The notes below the pieces were generated by a model. The model worked only from the letters and a program-made list of their open reading frames with translations. It searched no databases and was not told the origin of the DNA. A stretch of DNA of 64,000 nt, taken from contig CAKRRH010000007.1 of the NCBI GenBank assembly GCA_934394855.1, forward strand, positions 1 to 64,000, given 5' to 3'. Position numbers and translations under genes: made by a program. Position 1 is the stretch's first letter; the number at the start of each line of letters is the position of its first letter. This DNA comes from an uncultured Eubacteriales bacterium (GTDB taxonomy: Bacteria > Bacillota > Clostridia > Oscillospirales > Acutalibacteraceae). Shown here piece by piece: positions 1 to 8,066 of the stretch.

Positions 1-99
1 TCGCACGGTTAAAGGGCTTTCGGCGGTTGGCACCGATAAACGTCAGAAATGCCGTCTATGCTCCCAAATGCGGCGCGCTACCAACTGCGCTACACCCCG
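1..99 (-). pseudogene. tRNA-Pro-like 5' half (truncated)
   Basis: Read on the minus strand from about position 99, the sequence has a tRNA acceptor 5' strand, a D-arm (GCGC stems around AGTTGGTA) and an anticodon 5' stem CCGCA followed by the loop TTTGGGA, which gives a UGG (proline) anticodon. The expected 3' half (TGCGG stem, T-arm, CACCCCG acceptor) does not follow; the sequence becomes unrelated at about position 61. It is therefore a 5'-half fragment, not a working tRNA, unless something interrupts it and the rest lies left of the window. The proline identity rests on the loop only. Confidence 0.55.
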
Positions 100-275
100 A
101 TAGTATATTTATCTATAAACTCGCTGTGCTTATGAAACCATTTATATATGAGCCGCTTAGCGCTTCCATCAAAAACATAGTCGCACTGCTCGCTTGAAGC
201 GCATCGCATTGCTCCTTGTTTTTTCACCTCAAAGCTTCGCCTTAACCGTCCACCGGACGCGGCGAACCTTTTCGT

Positions 276-296
276 CCAACTGCGCTACACCCCAAT
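276..296 (-). pseudogene. Second, shorter tRNA 5'-end fragment
   Basis: About 18 nt on the minus strand (GGGGTGTAGCGCAGTTGG) are identical to the start of the tRNA-like fragment at 1-99, then the sequence diverges. It lies about 30 nt downstream of a consensus promoter (328-356), so the original tRNA start and its promoter survive while the tRNA body is lost. The roughly 180 bp between the two fragments hold no recognisable gene. Confidence 0.5.
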
Positions 297-327
297 ACAT
301 ACATTATGCATTTTTAACATCTTTTCA

Positions 328-356
328 ATTATAATATATTTATCAACTGTTGTCAA
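328..356 (-). promoter_or_regulatory. Sigma-A promoter facing the tRNA fragments
   Basis: On the minus strand a perfect -35 (TTGACA, at 351-356) and a perfect -10 (TATAAT, at 328-333) are separated by 17 bp. It points at the tRNA 5' fragment beginning near 295, as expected for a stable-RNA promoter. Confidence 0.75.
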
Positions 357-471
357 TATTTATTTTCTTTAAGTTCAGCTAATTTGTAATAATCATTTAC
401 TTTTAATTAACAAATTGCTTCGATTTTACAGATATAATAATATCATAGATTATATAGGAAAGGAAAGCGTT

Positions 472-948
472 ATGTTCAGATATAAATTGCAACAGTTCAT
501 GTACGGTCGATATGGCATGGACGAGTTATCGTTTGTTTTGATAATTATTTCGGTTGTAATGTCGGTGATCATGCTGTTTTTCAGCGGTATATTCAACTGG
601 GTCATTTTTGCATTTCGCATTATTTCCTATATCCCAATCATAATCGCATTTATTCGTGCGTTTTCTCGAAATATTGAAAAACGCCGTGCGGAAAATGAAC
701 GTTGGCTTTGCTTTAAATCAAAATTCAGCAAGAATAAATATGGCAATAACAACAACTGCGGTTACAGCAGTTATGGTTATAACTATTCAAACAACAACGC
801 CAAAAAAGTTAAATATAAAGAGGACAAGAAGATTTATAAATATTTTAAATGCCCTCACTGTGCAACAAAGCTTCGTGTGCCAAAGGGTAAGGGTAAATTG
901 ACGATTACCTGTCCGAAGTGCAGAAAATCTTTTAAAGGAAAATCATAA
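472..948 (+). CDS. Hypothetical membrane protein with C-terminal zinc ribbon
   Basis: 158 residues from the ATG at 472, which has a purine-rich ribosome site (AGGAAAGGAAAG) just upstream; an upstream in-frame TTG is less likely. Two hydrophobic segments (about 19-38 and 41-62) form a hairpin in the membrane. A polar linker rich in Asn, Tyr and Lys (about 85-118) follows, and the C-terminus carries two CPxC knuckles (Cys127/130 and Cys147/150), a zinc-ribbon or rubredoxin-like fold. I do not recognise a named family. The ribbon should be cytoplasmic and could bind nucleic acid or protein. It ends 25 bp before the LUD gene and may share its transcript. Confidence 0.7.
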   Translation: MFRYKLQQFMYGRYGMDELSFVLIIISVVMSVIMLFFSGIFNWVIFAFRIISYIPIIIAFIRAFSRNIEKRRAENERWLCFKSKFSKNKYGNNNNCGYSSYGYNYSNNNAKKVKYKEDKKIYKYFKCPHCATKLRVPKGKGKLTITCPKCRKSFKGKS

Positions 949-973
949 TTTTAATATATGGGGGTATATTATC

Positions 974-1603
974 ATGAGTCCTGAACAGATGAGAAATCAA
1001 AAACTCGGTGCGTCGGTTGTTAAAGCGCTTAAAAGCCGCAAATTTGACGCATATTATGTTGACACAAAGCAGGAGGCAATCGACCTTGCGTTATCGCTGA
1101 TTCCAAGCGGCGACACGGTTTCATGGGGCGGTTCGATGACAATTCGCGACATGGGGCTGACAGATGCAATAAAAAATGCCGGATGCTACACTGTCCTTGA
1201 CAGAGATAATGCGGCGCCGGGTGAGGACATTGCAAGAAAGGCGCTTACCTGCGATACATATTTGATGAGCACAAACGCAATGAGTGAGGACGGTCAGCTG
1301 GTAAACATTGACGGTAACGGCAACAGATGTGCAGCCTTGATTTTCGGTCCGAAGTCTGTTATAATTGTTGCAGGAATAAACAAGATCGCAAAGACGCTTG
1401 ACGATGCATATTCAAGAGCTCGAAACACGGCAGCTCCGATAAATCAGTATAGATTCAATAACGACACGCCATGTATGCACACGGGTGAATGCGGCGATTG
1501 CAAGTCGGACGGCTGCATTTGCGCAAACATTGTGATATCTCGTTTTTGCAAGCCGGCAGGTAAAGTCAAGGTTATCATTGTAGGCGAAAAATTCGGATAT
1601 TGA
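974..1603 (+). CDS. LUD-domain (LutC/YkgG-like) protein
   Basis: 209 residues, the usual size of stand-alone LUD (DUF162) proteins. The N-terminal region contains the glycine-rich SWGGSMT motif (about residues 50-56) typical of the family. The C-terminus has a Cys-rich segment (CMHTGECGDC...GCIC, about residues 167-185) that could bind a metal or an iron-sulfur cluster. LutC takes part in lactate oxidation together with LutA and LutB, but neither is nearby, so the role here is open. GGGGG at 960-964 provides the ribosome site. A strong hairpin terminator follows at 1647. No signal peptide or membrane segment is visible, so it should be cytoplasmic. Confidence 0.82.
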   Translation: MSPEQMRNQKLGASVVKALKSRKFDAYYVDTKQEAIDLALSLIPSGDTVSWGGSMTIRDMGLTDAIKNAGCYTVLDRDNAAPGEDIARKALTCDTYLMSTNAMSEDGQLVNIDGNGNRCAALIFGPKSVIIVAGINKIAKTLDDAYSRARNTAAPINQYRFNNDTPCMHTGECGDCKSDGCICANIVISRFCKPAGKVKVIIVGEKFGY

Positions 1604-1646
1604 TTTCAATTAGCTAATTTCTAATAACTTTTTTCATATTTTTTCC

Positions 1647-1689
1647 AAAAAGGAAAAGGACTGCTTTCTCGGCGGTCCTTTTCCTTTTA
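1647..1689. terminator. Bidirectional terminator
   Basis: Arms AAAAAGGAAAAGGAC and GTCCTTTTCCTTTT with a 13-nt loop lie between the converging LUD gene (plus) and rhamnosidase gene (minus). U-rich tracts occur on both sides. Confidence 0.85.
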
Positions 1690-1697
1690 TTACTGAT

Positions 1698-3659
1698 TTA
1701 TTTTATTTTTACGCTTATAGCTTCATTCGGCTTGATTTCATATTCATTGCCGTCAACAATCAGCGTGCCGCCCGAAATATCGCTTAAAACGGTGTAAGTC
1801 GAGTCGGAATATGTCACTTCGACGATTCCGCCGTTTAACGGCATTTTTGCGGTAAAATCATTATATATTCCGTGATTAGGAGATACAACATAGGTTTCAG
1901 AACCGAGTGAAGTCGGGCGAATGCCCGCAACATAGGTCTGCAATAAATATATCGGACCGCTGCCCCAGGCGTGACAAAGCGATTTTGCATATTTTACACC
2001 ATACATCGCATAATGCTCTTCGCCGCTTTTTGTCGGGTCAAATTCTTCCCAAACGCTTGTTGCGCCGAGCTTTATCATTCCGCCCCAATATTCATTCATA
2101 TACTTTTGCATGATTTCGATTTTGCCGCATTTGCAGATCGCCATCAGCTCATACAGCTTAAAATAGGGCGTGGTGATTTGAGTGATATTGTCGTTTAAAA
2201 GTACATGGTTTAAAATCTCGTCAGCTTTTTGAGTATCAACAAAATCAAACAATATCGCAAATATATTCGCATGACGGGTGACATGATTTTTGCCCGATGA
2301 AAAGCTGTCGATGAATGCGTGCTTATCATCACTCCAAAAATCACGCATGATTGATTTTTTCAGCGAATCCGCAAGGGGAGAGTATATGTCATCATCTCCG
2401 ACTGCCTTTGAAAGCGCCGACATTGAATTATATACCTGCCAAAGCAAAATTTGTTCGGCACAAAATGCGCCCGATTTGTCAAATTCCGACCAGTCGATGA
2501 ACACCCAGTCGCCGTGGCGCTCAACAACATATCCTTGATTGTTCAGTCTGTCAATGATAAACCGATAGAGCAGCTTTAAATTATGCCAAATTTGTTTGAT
2601 GAATTTAGTGTCTTTAGCCGCAAAATAATATTCGTAAACGCCGATGATAAACAGCGCCGAATAGTCGTTGATTCTGTTTAAATGCTGTGTGTACGGCGGT
2701 TTTGAGAGAAGCGCCCTGATCGTCCGTTTGATTATTGCCCGATCGTCATAAAGACAACGGTTGATTTTGAATGATTGATATGCGTCGCCTGCCCAAACCC
2801 AGCGGTCACGCTTGATCCCGTCAAGATAAAACTCACGGCTGTTAAGATGAAATGTGTAGGCGCAAATATCCCATATTTTCGATACCGTCTCATCATCACA
2901 TGAAAACTCTGCCTTATCTTCAATCGGCAGATATTCATATTCAGCCTTAAAATCAACATTTTTGCTAAGGTCGCTTTTAATAAATATATATCTGAACGCA
3001 CGGCTCGGACGGACTTTGTTATCTTTCGGATTTACTATCCTTTCACGAACCGTTGCGTTTTCATATTCAAGCGCTTCGCCTCTTGATTCGCCGTAAATCA
3101 GCGTGATTATATCGTCATTATCCGCATTGTTAAGCGTGATTTTGCCGAATGTTTCACAGCCGAAATCATATAGCACACCGCCGTTTATTTTTTCAGAAGA
3201 AACAGGGGTGAGAGGGGAATATTCAAACTTAAAAATTGCGGGGTCGTCGGTCGGTTTATCATAACGCTCATCAACCCCCACAGGCTTATCAATGTAGTCA
3301 AAGCATGACGCAACCCAGGTTTCGTCGGTTGTAAGATATTCGTTATCAATGAAAATCGAGGGAAAAGCGTCGTGGTTAAACACCTGAACCGATATGTCAT
3401 AAACGCCTTTTTTAACCTTGATGTCGCAATTGACCGGATATTTGTCGCCGTTAAATAAAATCATGCCTTTGCCGTGGGCATAAACATGAATGACAGTGTC
3501 GGTTTCGGCGTTCATTTTGTGCATGAAGTTGATTGAAACCTCGGGTCGGGCGATATGCGACATACACGGATAGTCAACACCCTCGCTTTCACGCCTGCAA
3601 TGAACAAGCTCGTTATGATAAATCTCAAAATCATTATCATACCAAATCCATTTTGCCAT
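1698..3659 (-). CDS. GH78-like alpha-L-rhamnosidase-related protein
   Basis: 653 residues without a signal peptide, so intracellular. An N-terminal beta-sandwich-like region (about 1-250) precedes an (alpha/alpha)6-barrel region containing LDGIKRDRWVWAGD (279-292), which corresponds to the acidic catalytic stretch of GH78 enzymes, and a late HAWGSGPIYLL motif. The acidic motif is one residue shorter than the usual DxPQRDERxGW form, as in a rhamnosidase-related subgroup, so the substrate may not be a plain rhamnoside. The family is fairly secure; the activity is inferred. The ATG at 3659 has a good AAAGGAG site. It likely forms a two-gene transcript with the small membrane protein just upstream (3674-3871). 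Confidence 0.8.
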   Translation of the reverse strand: MAKWIWYDNDFEIYHNELVHCRRESEGVDYPCMSHIARPEVSINFMHKMNAETDTVIHVYAHGKGMILFNGDKYPVNCDIKVKKGVYDISVQVFNHDAFPSIFIDNEYLTTDETWVASCFDYIDKPVGVDERYDKPTDDPAIFKFEYSPLTPVSSEKINGGVLYDFGCETFGKITLNNADNDDIITLIYGESRGEALEYENATVRERIVNPKDNKVRPSRAFRYIFIKSDLSKNVDFKAEYEYLPIEDKAEFSCDDETVSKIWDICAYTFHLNSREFYLDGIKRDRWVWAGDAYQSFKINRCLYDDRAIIKRTIRALLSKPPYTQHLNRINDYSALFIIGVYEYYFAAKDTKFIKQIWHNLKLLYRFIIDRLNNQGYVVERHGDWVFIDWSEFDKSGAFCAEQILLWQVYNSMSALSKAVGDDDIYSPLADSLKKSIMRDFWSDDKHAFIDSFSSGKNHVTRHANIFAILFDFVDTQKADEILNHVLLNDNITQITTPYFKLYELMAICKCGKIEIMQKYMNEYWGGMIKLGATSVWEEFDPTKSGEEHYAMYGVKYAKSLCHAWGSGPIYLLQTYVAGIRPTSLGSETYVVSPNHGIYNDFTAKMPLNGGIVEVTYSDSTYTVLSDISGGTLIVDGNEYEIKPNEAISVKIK

Positions 3660-3673
3660 ATGTAACTTCTCCT

Positions 3674-3871
3674 TTAAGTGAGCCGCATAATTATGTTGAC
3701 GATCAGGTAGACCGTGAACAAAATTATGAGCACAAACTGCGCTTTGGAATATCTTTTAATCAAATCATGGTTTTCGTCCTGCCATTCCTTGGGTTTTCTT
3801 TTGGCAAGAGTCAGCAATATTTGTGACAAAACAAGTACAAAAATTGCGGCGATTATGATTACAATATCCAT
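3674..3871 (-). CDS. Small two-helix membrane protein
   Basis: 65 residues with two hydrophobic segments (about 2-22 and 44-62) joined by a charged loop containing KRKPKEWQDE. It sits 14 bp upstream of the GH78-like gene on the same strand, and its 3' end overlaps that gene's ribosome-site region, so the two are probably co-transcribed. An AAAGGA element lies about 12 nt before the ATG, slightly far. Family not recognised. It could be a small membrane partner or simply an unrelated small protein. Confidence 0.55.
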   Translation of the reverse strand: MDIVIIIAAIFVLVLSQILLTLAKRKPKEWQDENHDLIKRYSKAQFVLIILFTVYLIVNIIMRLT

Positions 3872-3992
3872 TAAATTTCGCAGTCCTTTCCAATATATTT
3901 ATTATGATTATATCAGAAATTCCGTCTTTTTACAATAATAATTAACTTAACTTTCGCATATTGTTTATAAAAAGAAAGGACGGCGGATTTAG

Positions 3993-4844
3993 ATGATTGC
4001 AGGGCGAATTGATGAGATGACAAGCGGCGGTTATAACAACGAATTGTTGGATATTGAGCTTAATTCCGAGAATGATGAAGCAAAAACGCAGGTTGATGAG
4101 CAGAAATCCGATATTCAGACGATAGAACGGGCGGCGCATAAACATAAATCGGACAGCTCATTTCGGTTTTTGACGGCGCAAACGGTGGTATGCATAATTG
4201 CACTGCTGATTGCGCTCGGACTTAAAACGATCGGTGGATATTACTACGAATATTCAAAATCGGTGTTCGATAAATGCTTTAACACACCGATAAATAAGGC
4301 GCAGGTTTTGGGTGAGGACGAAGCAAGAGCAATCATTGCGGCACAGTCAACGGTATACGGCATGGGCGGTGAAAGTGCAGACGAGGGCGTAAAACGGCTT
4401 GAAGATAAATCAAAGCTGTCGAAGGCGCAAACAAATGCAATGAAATCGGTCAATAAAATGAGGCTTCCTGTTGACAGCACGACGATCACCTGCGAATATG
4501 GATACCGAATACATCCGATAAGCGGCAAGCGCTCGTTTCATACAGGGATAGACATTGGCGAGGACAGCGGCAAAAACATATATTCGGTGCTAGACGGGGT
4601 TGTGAAAAAGACGGTCAATGACGACCCCGATTACGGAAATTATGTAATTTTAACGCATTTAAACGGCGTTGAAACAATGTATGCTCATGCAAGCAGACTT
4701 TGCGTTATTAAGGGACAAAAGGTGAAAAAAGGTGATATAATCGCAAAGGTCGGCACAACGGGATTGTCAACCGGACCTCATCTTCATTTTGAAGTGCGAA
4801 TCAACGACACACGACTGAATCCGCGGTGGTTTATTGATTTTTGA
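3993..4844 (+). CDS. M23 (LytM) peptidase, membrane-anchored; SpoIVFA/SpoIIQ-like
   Basis: 283 residues. A cytoplasmic N-terminal region of about 60 residues precedes one membrane helix (about 62-80), a linker and a C-terminal LytM domain. The domain keeps every zinc and catalytic residue expected for an active M23 endopeptidase: His183 and Asp187 (HTGID), His232 (YAHAS) and His263/His265 (GPHLHFE). The next gene, 15 bp downstream, is an M50 protease with the SpoIVFB motif layout. The pair therefore resembles spoIVFA-spoIVFB, where the LytM protein holds the intramembrane protease in check during sporulation. By domain content alone it could also be a SpoIIQ-type protein. A ribosome site AAAGGACGG precedes ATG 3993. 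Confidence 0.78.
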   Translation: MIAGRIDEMTSGGYNNELLDIELNSENDEAKTQVDEQKSDIQTIERAAHKHKSDSSFRFLTAQTVVCIIALLIALGLKTIGGYYYEYSKSVFDKCFNTPINKAQVLGEDEARAIIAAQSTVYGMGGESADEGVKRLEDKSKLSKAQTNAMKSVNKMRLPVDSTTITCEYGYRIHPISGKRSFHTGIDIGEDSGKNIYSVLDGVVKKTVNDDPDYGNYVILTHLNGVETMYAHASRLCVIKGQKVKKGDIIAKVGTTGLSTGPHLHFEVRINDTRLNPRWFIDF

Positions 4845-4859
4845 ATGTGAGTATTTATA

Positions 4860-5462
4860 ATGGAAATCAGGCTTTTCGGTTGTAAAATATACATATCGTT
4901 ATTGTTTTTGACAATGCTGACGCTCATTCTGTTGATCGACAAAACAGGATTGATGTCAGTCGGCATTTTGGCGGTTGCGGTTCATGAATCGGGGCATTTA
5001 ATAATGATGCTGATTTTAAAAAATCCACCAAAGGAAATAATATTTCAACCATGCGGAATCATTATCAAAAAAAGCGACATGATCATATCGTCTAACCGTG
5101 AACTGCTGACAGCGCTGGGCGGCTGTCTTAATAATCTAATCTTTGCGGCGTTCTTTGCTTTGATTTATTACATATATCAATCCGACATTGCGGTGTCGTT
5201 TTTTGCCGCAAATATCGGGCTGATATTATTTAATATAACCTGCATAAAAGGGCTTGACGGATATGACATAGTGCTGAATATACTGTCCCGAAAAACAGAC
5301 GCTGACAGGGCGACAAAAATATGCAAAACAATTTCAATCGGCACGGTAATAATATTGACCGTCGGCACATTGTTTTTGACCGTTTTTGCAAACAGCAGTA
5401 TAATGCTGTTATTGTGCTCGCTTTATCTCATTATTTTAATGCTGATAAATTTACGCAGTTGA
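4860..5462 (+). CDS. spoIVFB: M50 site-2 intramembrane protease, SpoIVFB-like
   Basis: 200 residues and mostly hydrophobic, with about six membrane segments. The zinc motif HESGH (residues 42-46) and a second motif N125...GLDG with Asp133 match the spacing of SpoIVFB (which uses H43/E44/H47, N129 and D137). SpoIVFB cleaves pro-sigma-K in the mother cell. The CBS domain found at the C-terminus of the Bacillus enzyme is absent, so ATP or SpoIVA-type regulation through CBS is not expected. It follows the M23 gene directly, which supports the sporulation role. A housekeeping site-2 protease is the alternative, but it would be larger and carry PDZ domains. Confidence 0.75.
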   Translation: MEIRLFGCKIYISLLFLTMLTLILLIDKTGLMSVGILAVAVHESGHLIMMLILKNPPKEIIFQPCGIIIKKSDMIISSNRELLTALGGCLNNLIFAAFFALIYYIYQSDIAVSFFAANIGLILFNITCIKGLDGYDIVLNILSRKTDADRATKICKTISIGTVIILTVGTLFLTVFANSSIMLLLCSLYLIILMLINLRS

Positions 5463-5519
5463 AATAAACCGACGGTTGATGTATAATAAATGGGTATAAA
5501 AAGGCAAAGGACAGGACAA

Positions 5520-7367
5520 ATGACTGATAAAAAGCTTGAACAATTACTTGAGGGGATTGAGAAACCCGGAAGATATACGGGCGGGGAATTCGGCTCGGTG
5601 ATGAAAAATCTTGACGACACCGAAATCCGTTATGCATTTTGCTTTCCCGATACTTACGAAATCGGAATGTCGCATTTAGGCATGAAAATACTCTATTCGC
5701 TCATCAACACGATTGACGGTGTTTGGTGTGAGCGTGCTTTTGCGCCGTGGATCGACATGGAAAAGCGCATGATCGAAGAAGATGTCGGCGTATTTACCCT
5801 TGAAACGCACACAGAGCTTGATGAATTTGATTTGATTGGGTTTACCCTGCAATATGAAATGAGCTACACCAATGTGCTGAATATGCTGAAGCTGTCGCAT
5901 ATTCCGCTGAGGTCAAAGGACAGAACAGAACTCAAAAATATCATCTGCTTCGGCGGTCCGTGCGCCTGCAACATTGAGCCGATGGCTGATTTCGCCGACG
6001 CAGTATTTTTGGGTGAAGGCGAAGAACATACGGTAACATTTATCGAACTTTACAGAAAGTGCAAAAGAGAGGGCAAATCAAAAGCCGAATTTTTGAGACT
6101 TGCTTCAAAAATCAAAGGCGTATATATCCCTTCGCTTTATGATGTATCATATAATGACGACGGCACGGTAAAAGCGGTCACACCGAAAGACGACGCACCG
6201 ATGCCGATTACAAAATATATCATCGAGGTTCTTGACAATATGTTCTCACCGACTCAGTTTGTCGTGCCGTATATTGAAACTGTGCATGACAGAGCCGTTG
6301 AAGAAGTGTTCAGAGGCTGCATTAGGGGCTGTCGTTTTTGCCAGGCAGGAATGATATATCGTCCGGTTCGTGAGAAATCCTATAAAACGGTGTCAAATCA
6401 GGCAAAGGCGCTTTGTGATAATACGGGATATGACGAAGTATCTCTCTGTTCGCTCTCAACCAGCGATTTCACCGAAATCGAGCCGCTTCTTAACGATATG
6501 CTCGAATGGACCGAGGACGATCATATCAGCATTTCTCTTCCGAGTATGCGAATTGATTCTTTTTCGCCCGAATTGCTCGAAAAAATCAGCAAAATCCGCA
6601 AAACCGGACTTACATTTGCCCCCGAAGCCGGAACTCAGCGAATGAGAGATGTAATTAACAAAAATTTAACCGAAGATATGATTTTGAAAACCTGCAAAAC
6701 AGCGTTTATCGGCGGACATTATAATGTCAAGCTCTATTTTATGCTCGGACTGCCCTATGAAACCGACGACGATATTCTCGGAATCGGCAGACTTGCGCAA
6801 AAAATCGTAGACGCATTTTACAATATGCCGAATAAACCGAAGGGTAAGGGAGTTCAGGTAACGATCGGTCTTGCAACATTTGTTCCGAAGCCTCATACGC
6901 CGTTTCAGTGGATGGCGCAGGACAAGCTCGAAACAGTCCGCAAAAAGCAGGAAATGTTGGTTAAAAGCGTTACAACCAAAAAGATTATCATTAATTGGCA
7001 CGACAGCGACACATCTCTTTTTGAGGCAGTTTTGGCTCGCGGTGACAGACGGCTGTCCGATGTGCTTGAAACGCTTTGCAGCATGGGCTGCAGACTTGAC
7101 AGCTGGGGAGAATGTTTTGATCCGCAAAAATGGTTTGAAGCATTTGAAAAGTGCGGTTTAAGCCCCGAATTTTATGCAAACCGTGAGAGAGACTATGATG
7201 AGATCATGCCGTGGGATCATCTTGATTACGGTGTGACAAAATCTTTCCTCATTCGTGAAAACGAGCTTGCAAAGCAGGCGGCAACCACACCGAACTGCCG
7301 TGAAAAATGTGCAGGCTGCGGCGCTAATAAGCTGATGAGCGGAGGTAAATGTCCGTGCATGATGTAA
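5520..7367 (+). CDS. B12-binding-type radical SAM protein (TIGR03960-like)
   Basis: About 615 residues from the ATG at 5520, preferred over the ATG at 5490 because AAAGGACAGGAC precedes it and the family begins close to this point. The N-terminal half resembles a cobalamin-binding-type region. The radical SAM cluster motif CIRGCRFCQ (about residues 267-274) supplies the 4Fe-4S ligands. The C-terminus ends in a Cys-rich tail (CREKCAGCG...CPC). The downstream gene, overlapping by 19 bp, encodes DUF2344, the usual partner of this family; fused versions exist. The biochemical reaction is not established to my knowledge. Confidence 0.88.
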   Translation: MTDKKLEQLLEGIEKPGRYTGGEFGSVMKNLDDTEIRYAFCFPDTYEIGMSHLGMKILYSLINTIDGVWCERAFAPWIDMEKRMIEEDVGVFTLETHTELDEFDLIGFTLQYEMSYTNVLNMLKLSHIPLRSKDRTELKNIICFGGPCACNIEPMADFADAVFLGEGEEHTVTFIELYRKCKREGKSKAEFLRLASKIKGVYIPSLYDVSYNDDGTVKAVTPKDDAPMPITKYIIEVLDNMFSPTQFVVPYIETVHDRAVEEVFRGCIRGCRFCQAGMIYRPVREKSYKTVSNQAKALCDNTGYDEVSLCSLSTSDFTEIEPLLNDMLEWTEDDHISISLPSMRIDSFSPELLEKISKIRKTGLTFAPEAGTQRMRDVINKNLTEDMILKTCKTAFIGGHYNVKLYFMLGLPYETDDDILGIGRLAQKIVDAFYNMPNKPKGKGVQVTIGLATFVPKPHTPFQWMAQDKLETVRKKQEMLVKSVTTKKIIINWHDSDTSLFEAVLARGDRRLSDVLETLCSMGCRLDSWGECFDPQKWFEAFEKCGLSPEFYANRERDYDEIMPWDHLDYGVTKSFLIRENELAKQAATTPNCREKCAGCGANKLMSGGKCPCMM

Positions 7368-8005
7368 GACTTATCTACAAAAAACAGGGAAGAGCAAAAT
7401 ATATTTCTCACCTTGACATGAACCGATTGATTCCGAGAGTTCTGCGCCGAAGCGGACTTCCGATTTGGTATACGCAGGGCTTCAATCAGCGTGTTCATGT
7501 TGTATTCAGCCTGCCGCTGAGTCTCGGCTACGAAAGCGAATATGACATTGTGGATTTTCGTATCACAGATGATGAAATGAGCAATGAAACGGTGCTTTGT
7601 GCGCTGAAATCCGCACTGCCCGACGGAATCGTTGCTGTTGATGTAATAAATCCCACACTTAAACCGAAAGATGTAAAATTTGCGGAATTTACGCTTGATA
7701 TATCGTGTGATAAGTCAAGCGCAGACATGATAAAATCGGAATTTGACAAGGACAGCATTTTTGTTACAAAAACAACAAAAAAAGGCAAAATAAATACGCT
7801 TGATGTTAAGGAATTTATGCCTGAATATAATATCACCGACACCGACAGCGGTATTTTGGTTCATCTTGTGCTCAGCGCCGGCAATGAAAATAACATCAAC
7901 CCCGCAATCATATTTGACAAAATTAAAAAAGACGGCGCCGATTTTAAGATTGAAAGTGTTGTCAGAGGACGCATATTTGATGAAAAAATGAAGCTGTTTT
8001 GTTGA
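7349..8005 (+). CDS. Radical SAM-associated DUF2344 protein (TIGR03936-like)
   Basis: 218 residues beginning MSVHDVRLIYKK. The opening, followed by KYISHLDMNR, is characteristic of the DUF2344 family paired with TIGR03960 radical SAM proteins. The start is ambiguous: ATG 7349 is only 3 nt from GGAGG (7341-7345), whereas the in-frame GTG at 7355 has 9-nt spacing and may be the real start, shortening the protein by two residues. The gene overlaps its partner, which indicates translational coupling. A partner role for the radical SAM enzyme is inferred. Confidence 0.85.
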   Translation: MSVHDVRLIYKKQGRAKYISHLDMNRLIPRVLRRSGLPIWYTQGFNQRVHVVFSLPLSLGYESEYDIVDFRITDDEMSNETVLCALKSALPDGIVAVDVINPTLKPKDVKFAEFTLDISCDKSSADMIKSEFDKDSIFVTKTTKKGKINTLDVKEFMPEYNITDTDSGILVHLVLSAGNENNINPAIIFDKIKKDGADFKIESVVRGRIFDEKMKLFC

Positions 8006-8030
8006 CAAAACGATGAATATTTGGTATAAT
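8002..8030 (+). promoter_or_regulatory. Strong extended -10 promoter of the yicC operon
   Basis: TTGACA (8002-8007), 17 bp, then TATAAT (8025-8030) with TG one base upstream (TGGTATAAT). Both hexamers match consensus. It starts inside the 3' end of the DUF2344 gene and drives yicC-remA-gmk-rpoZ. Confidence 0.85.
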
Positions 8031-8066
8031 AATTTGAATTGAAACAGCGAGAGGACTTGTTTTAAA

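Noticed and set aside
61..99. Group I intron interrupting tRNA-Pro
   Set aside because: The break follows GGGA rather than a U, and no conserved intron core is visible in the 60 nt available; the rest lies outside the window.
1..300. CRISPR array or phage remnant
   Set aside because: Only two copies of an 18-nt tRNA start are present, with no regular spacing, no cas genes and no phage genes in view.
6666..7127. Minus-strand ORF of 153 codons inside the radical SAM gene
   Set aside because: Fully antisense to a well-supported gene, no recognisable domain and no suitable ribosome site.
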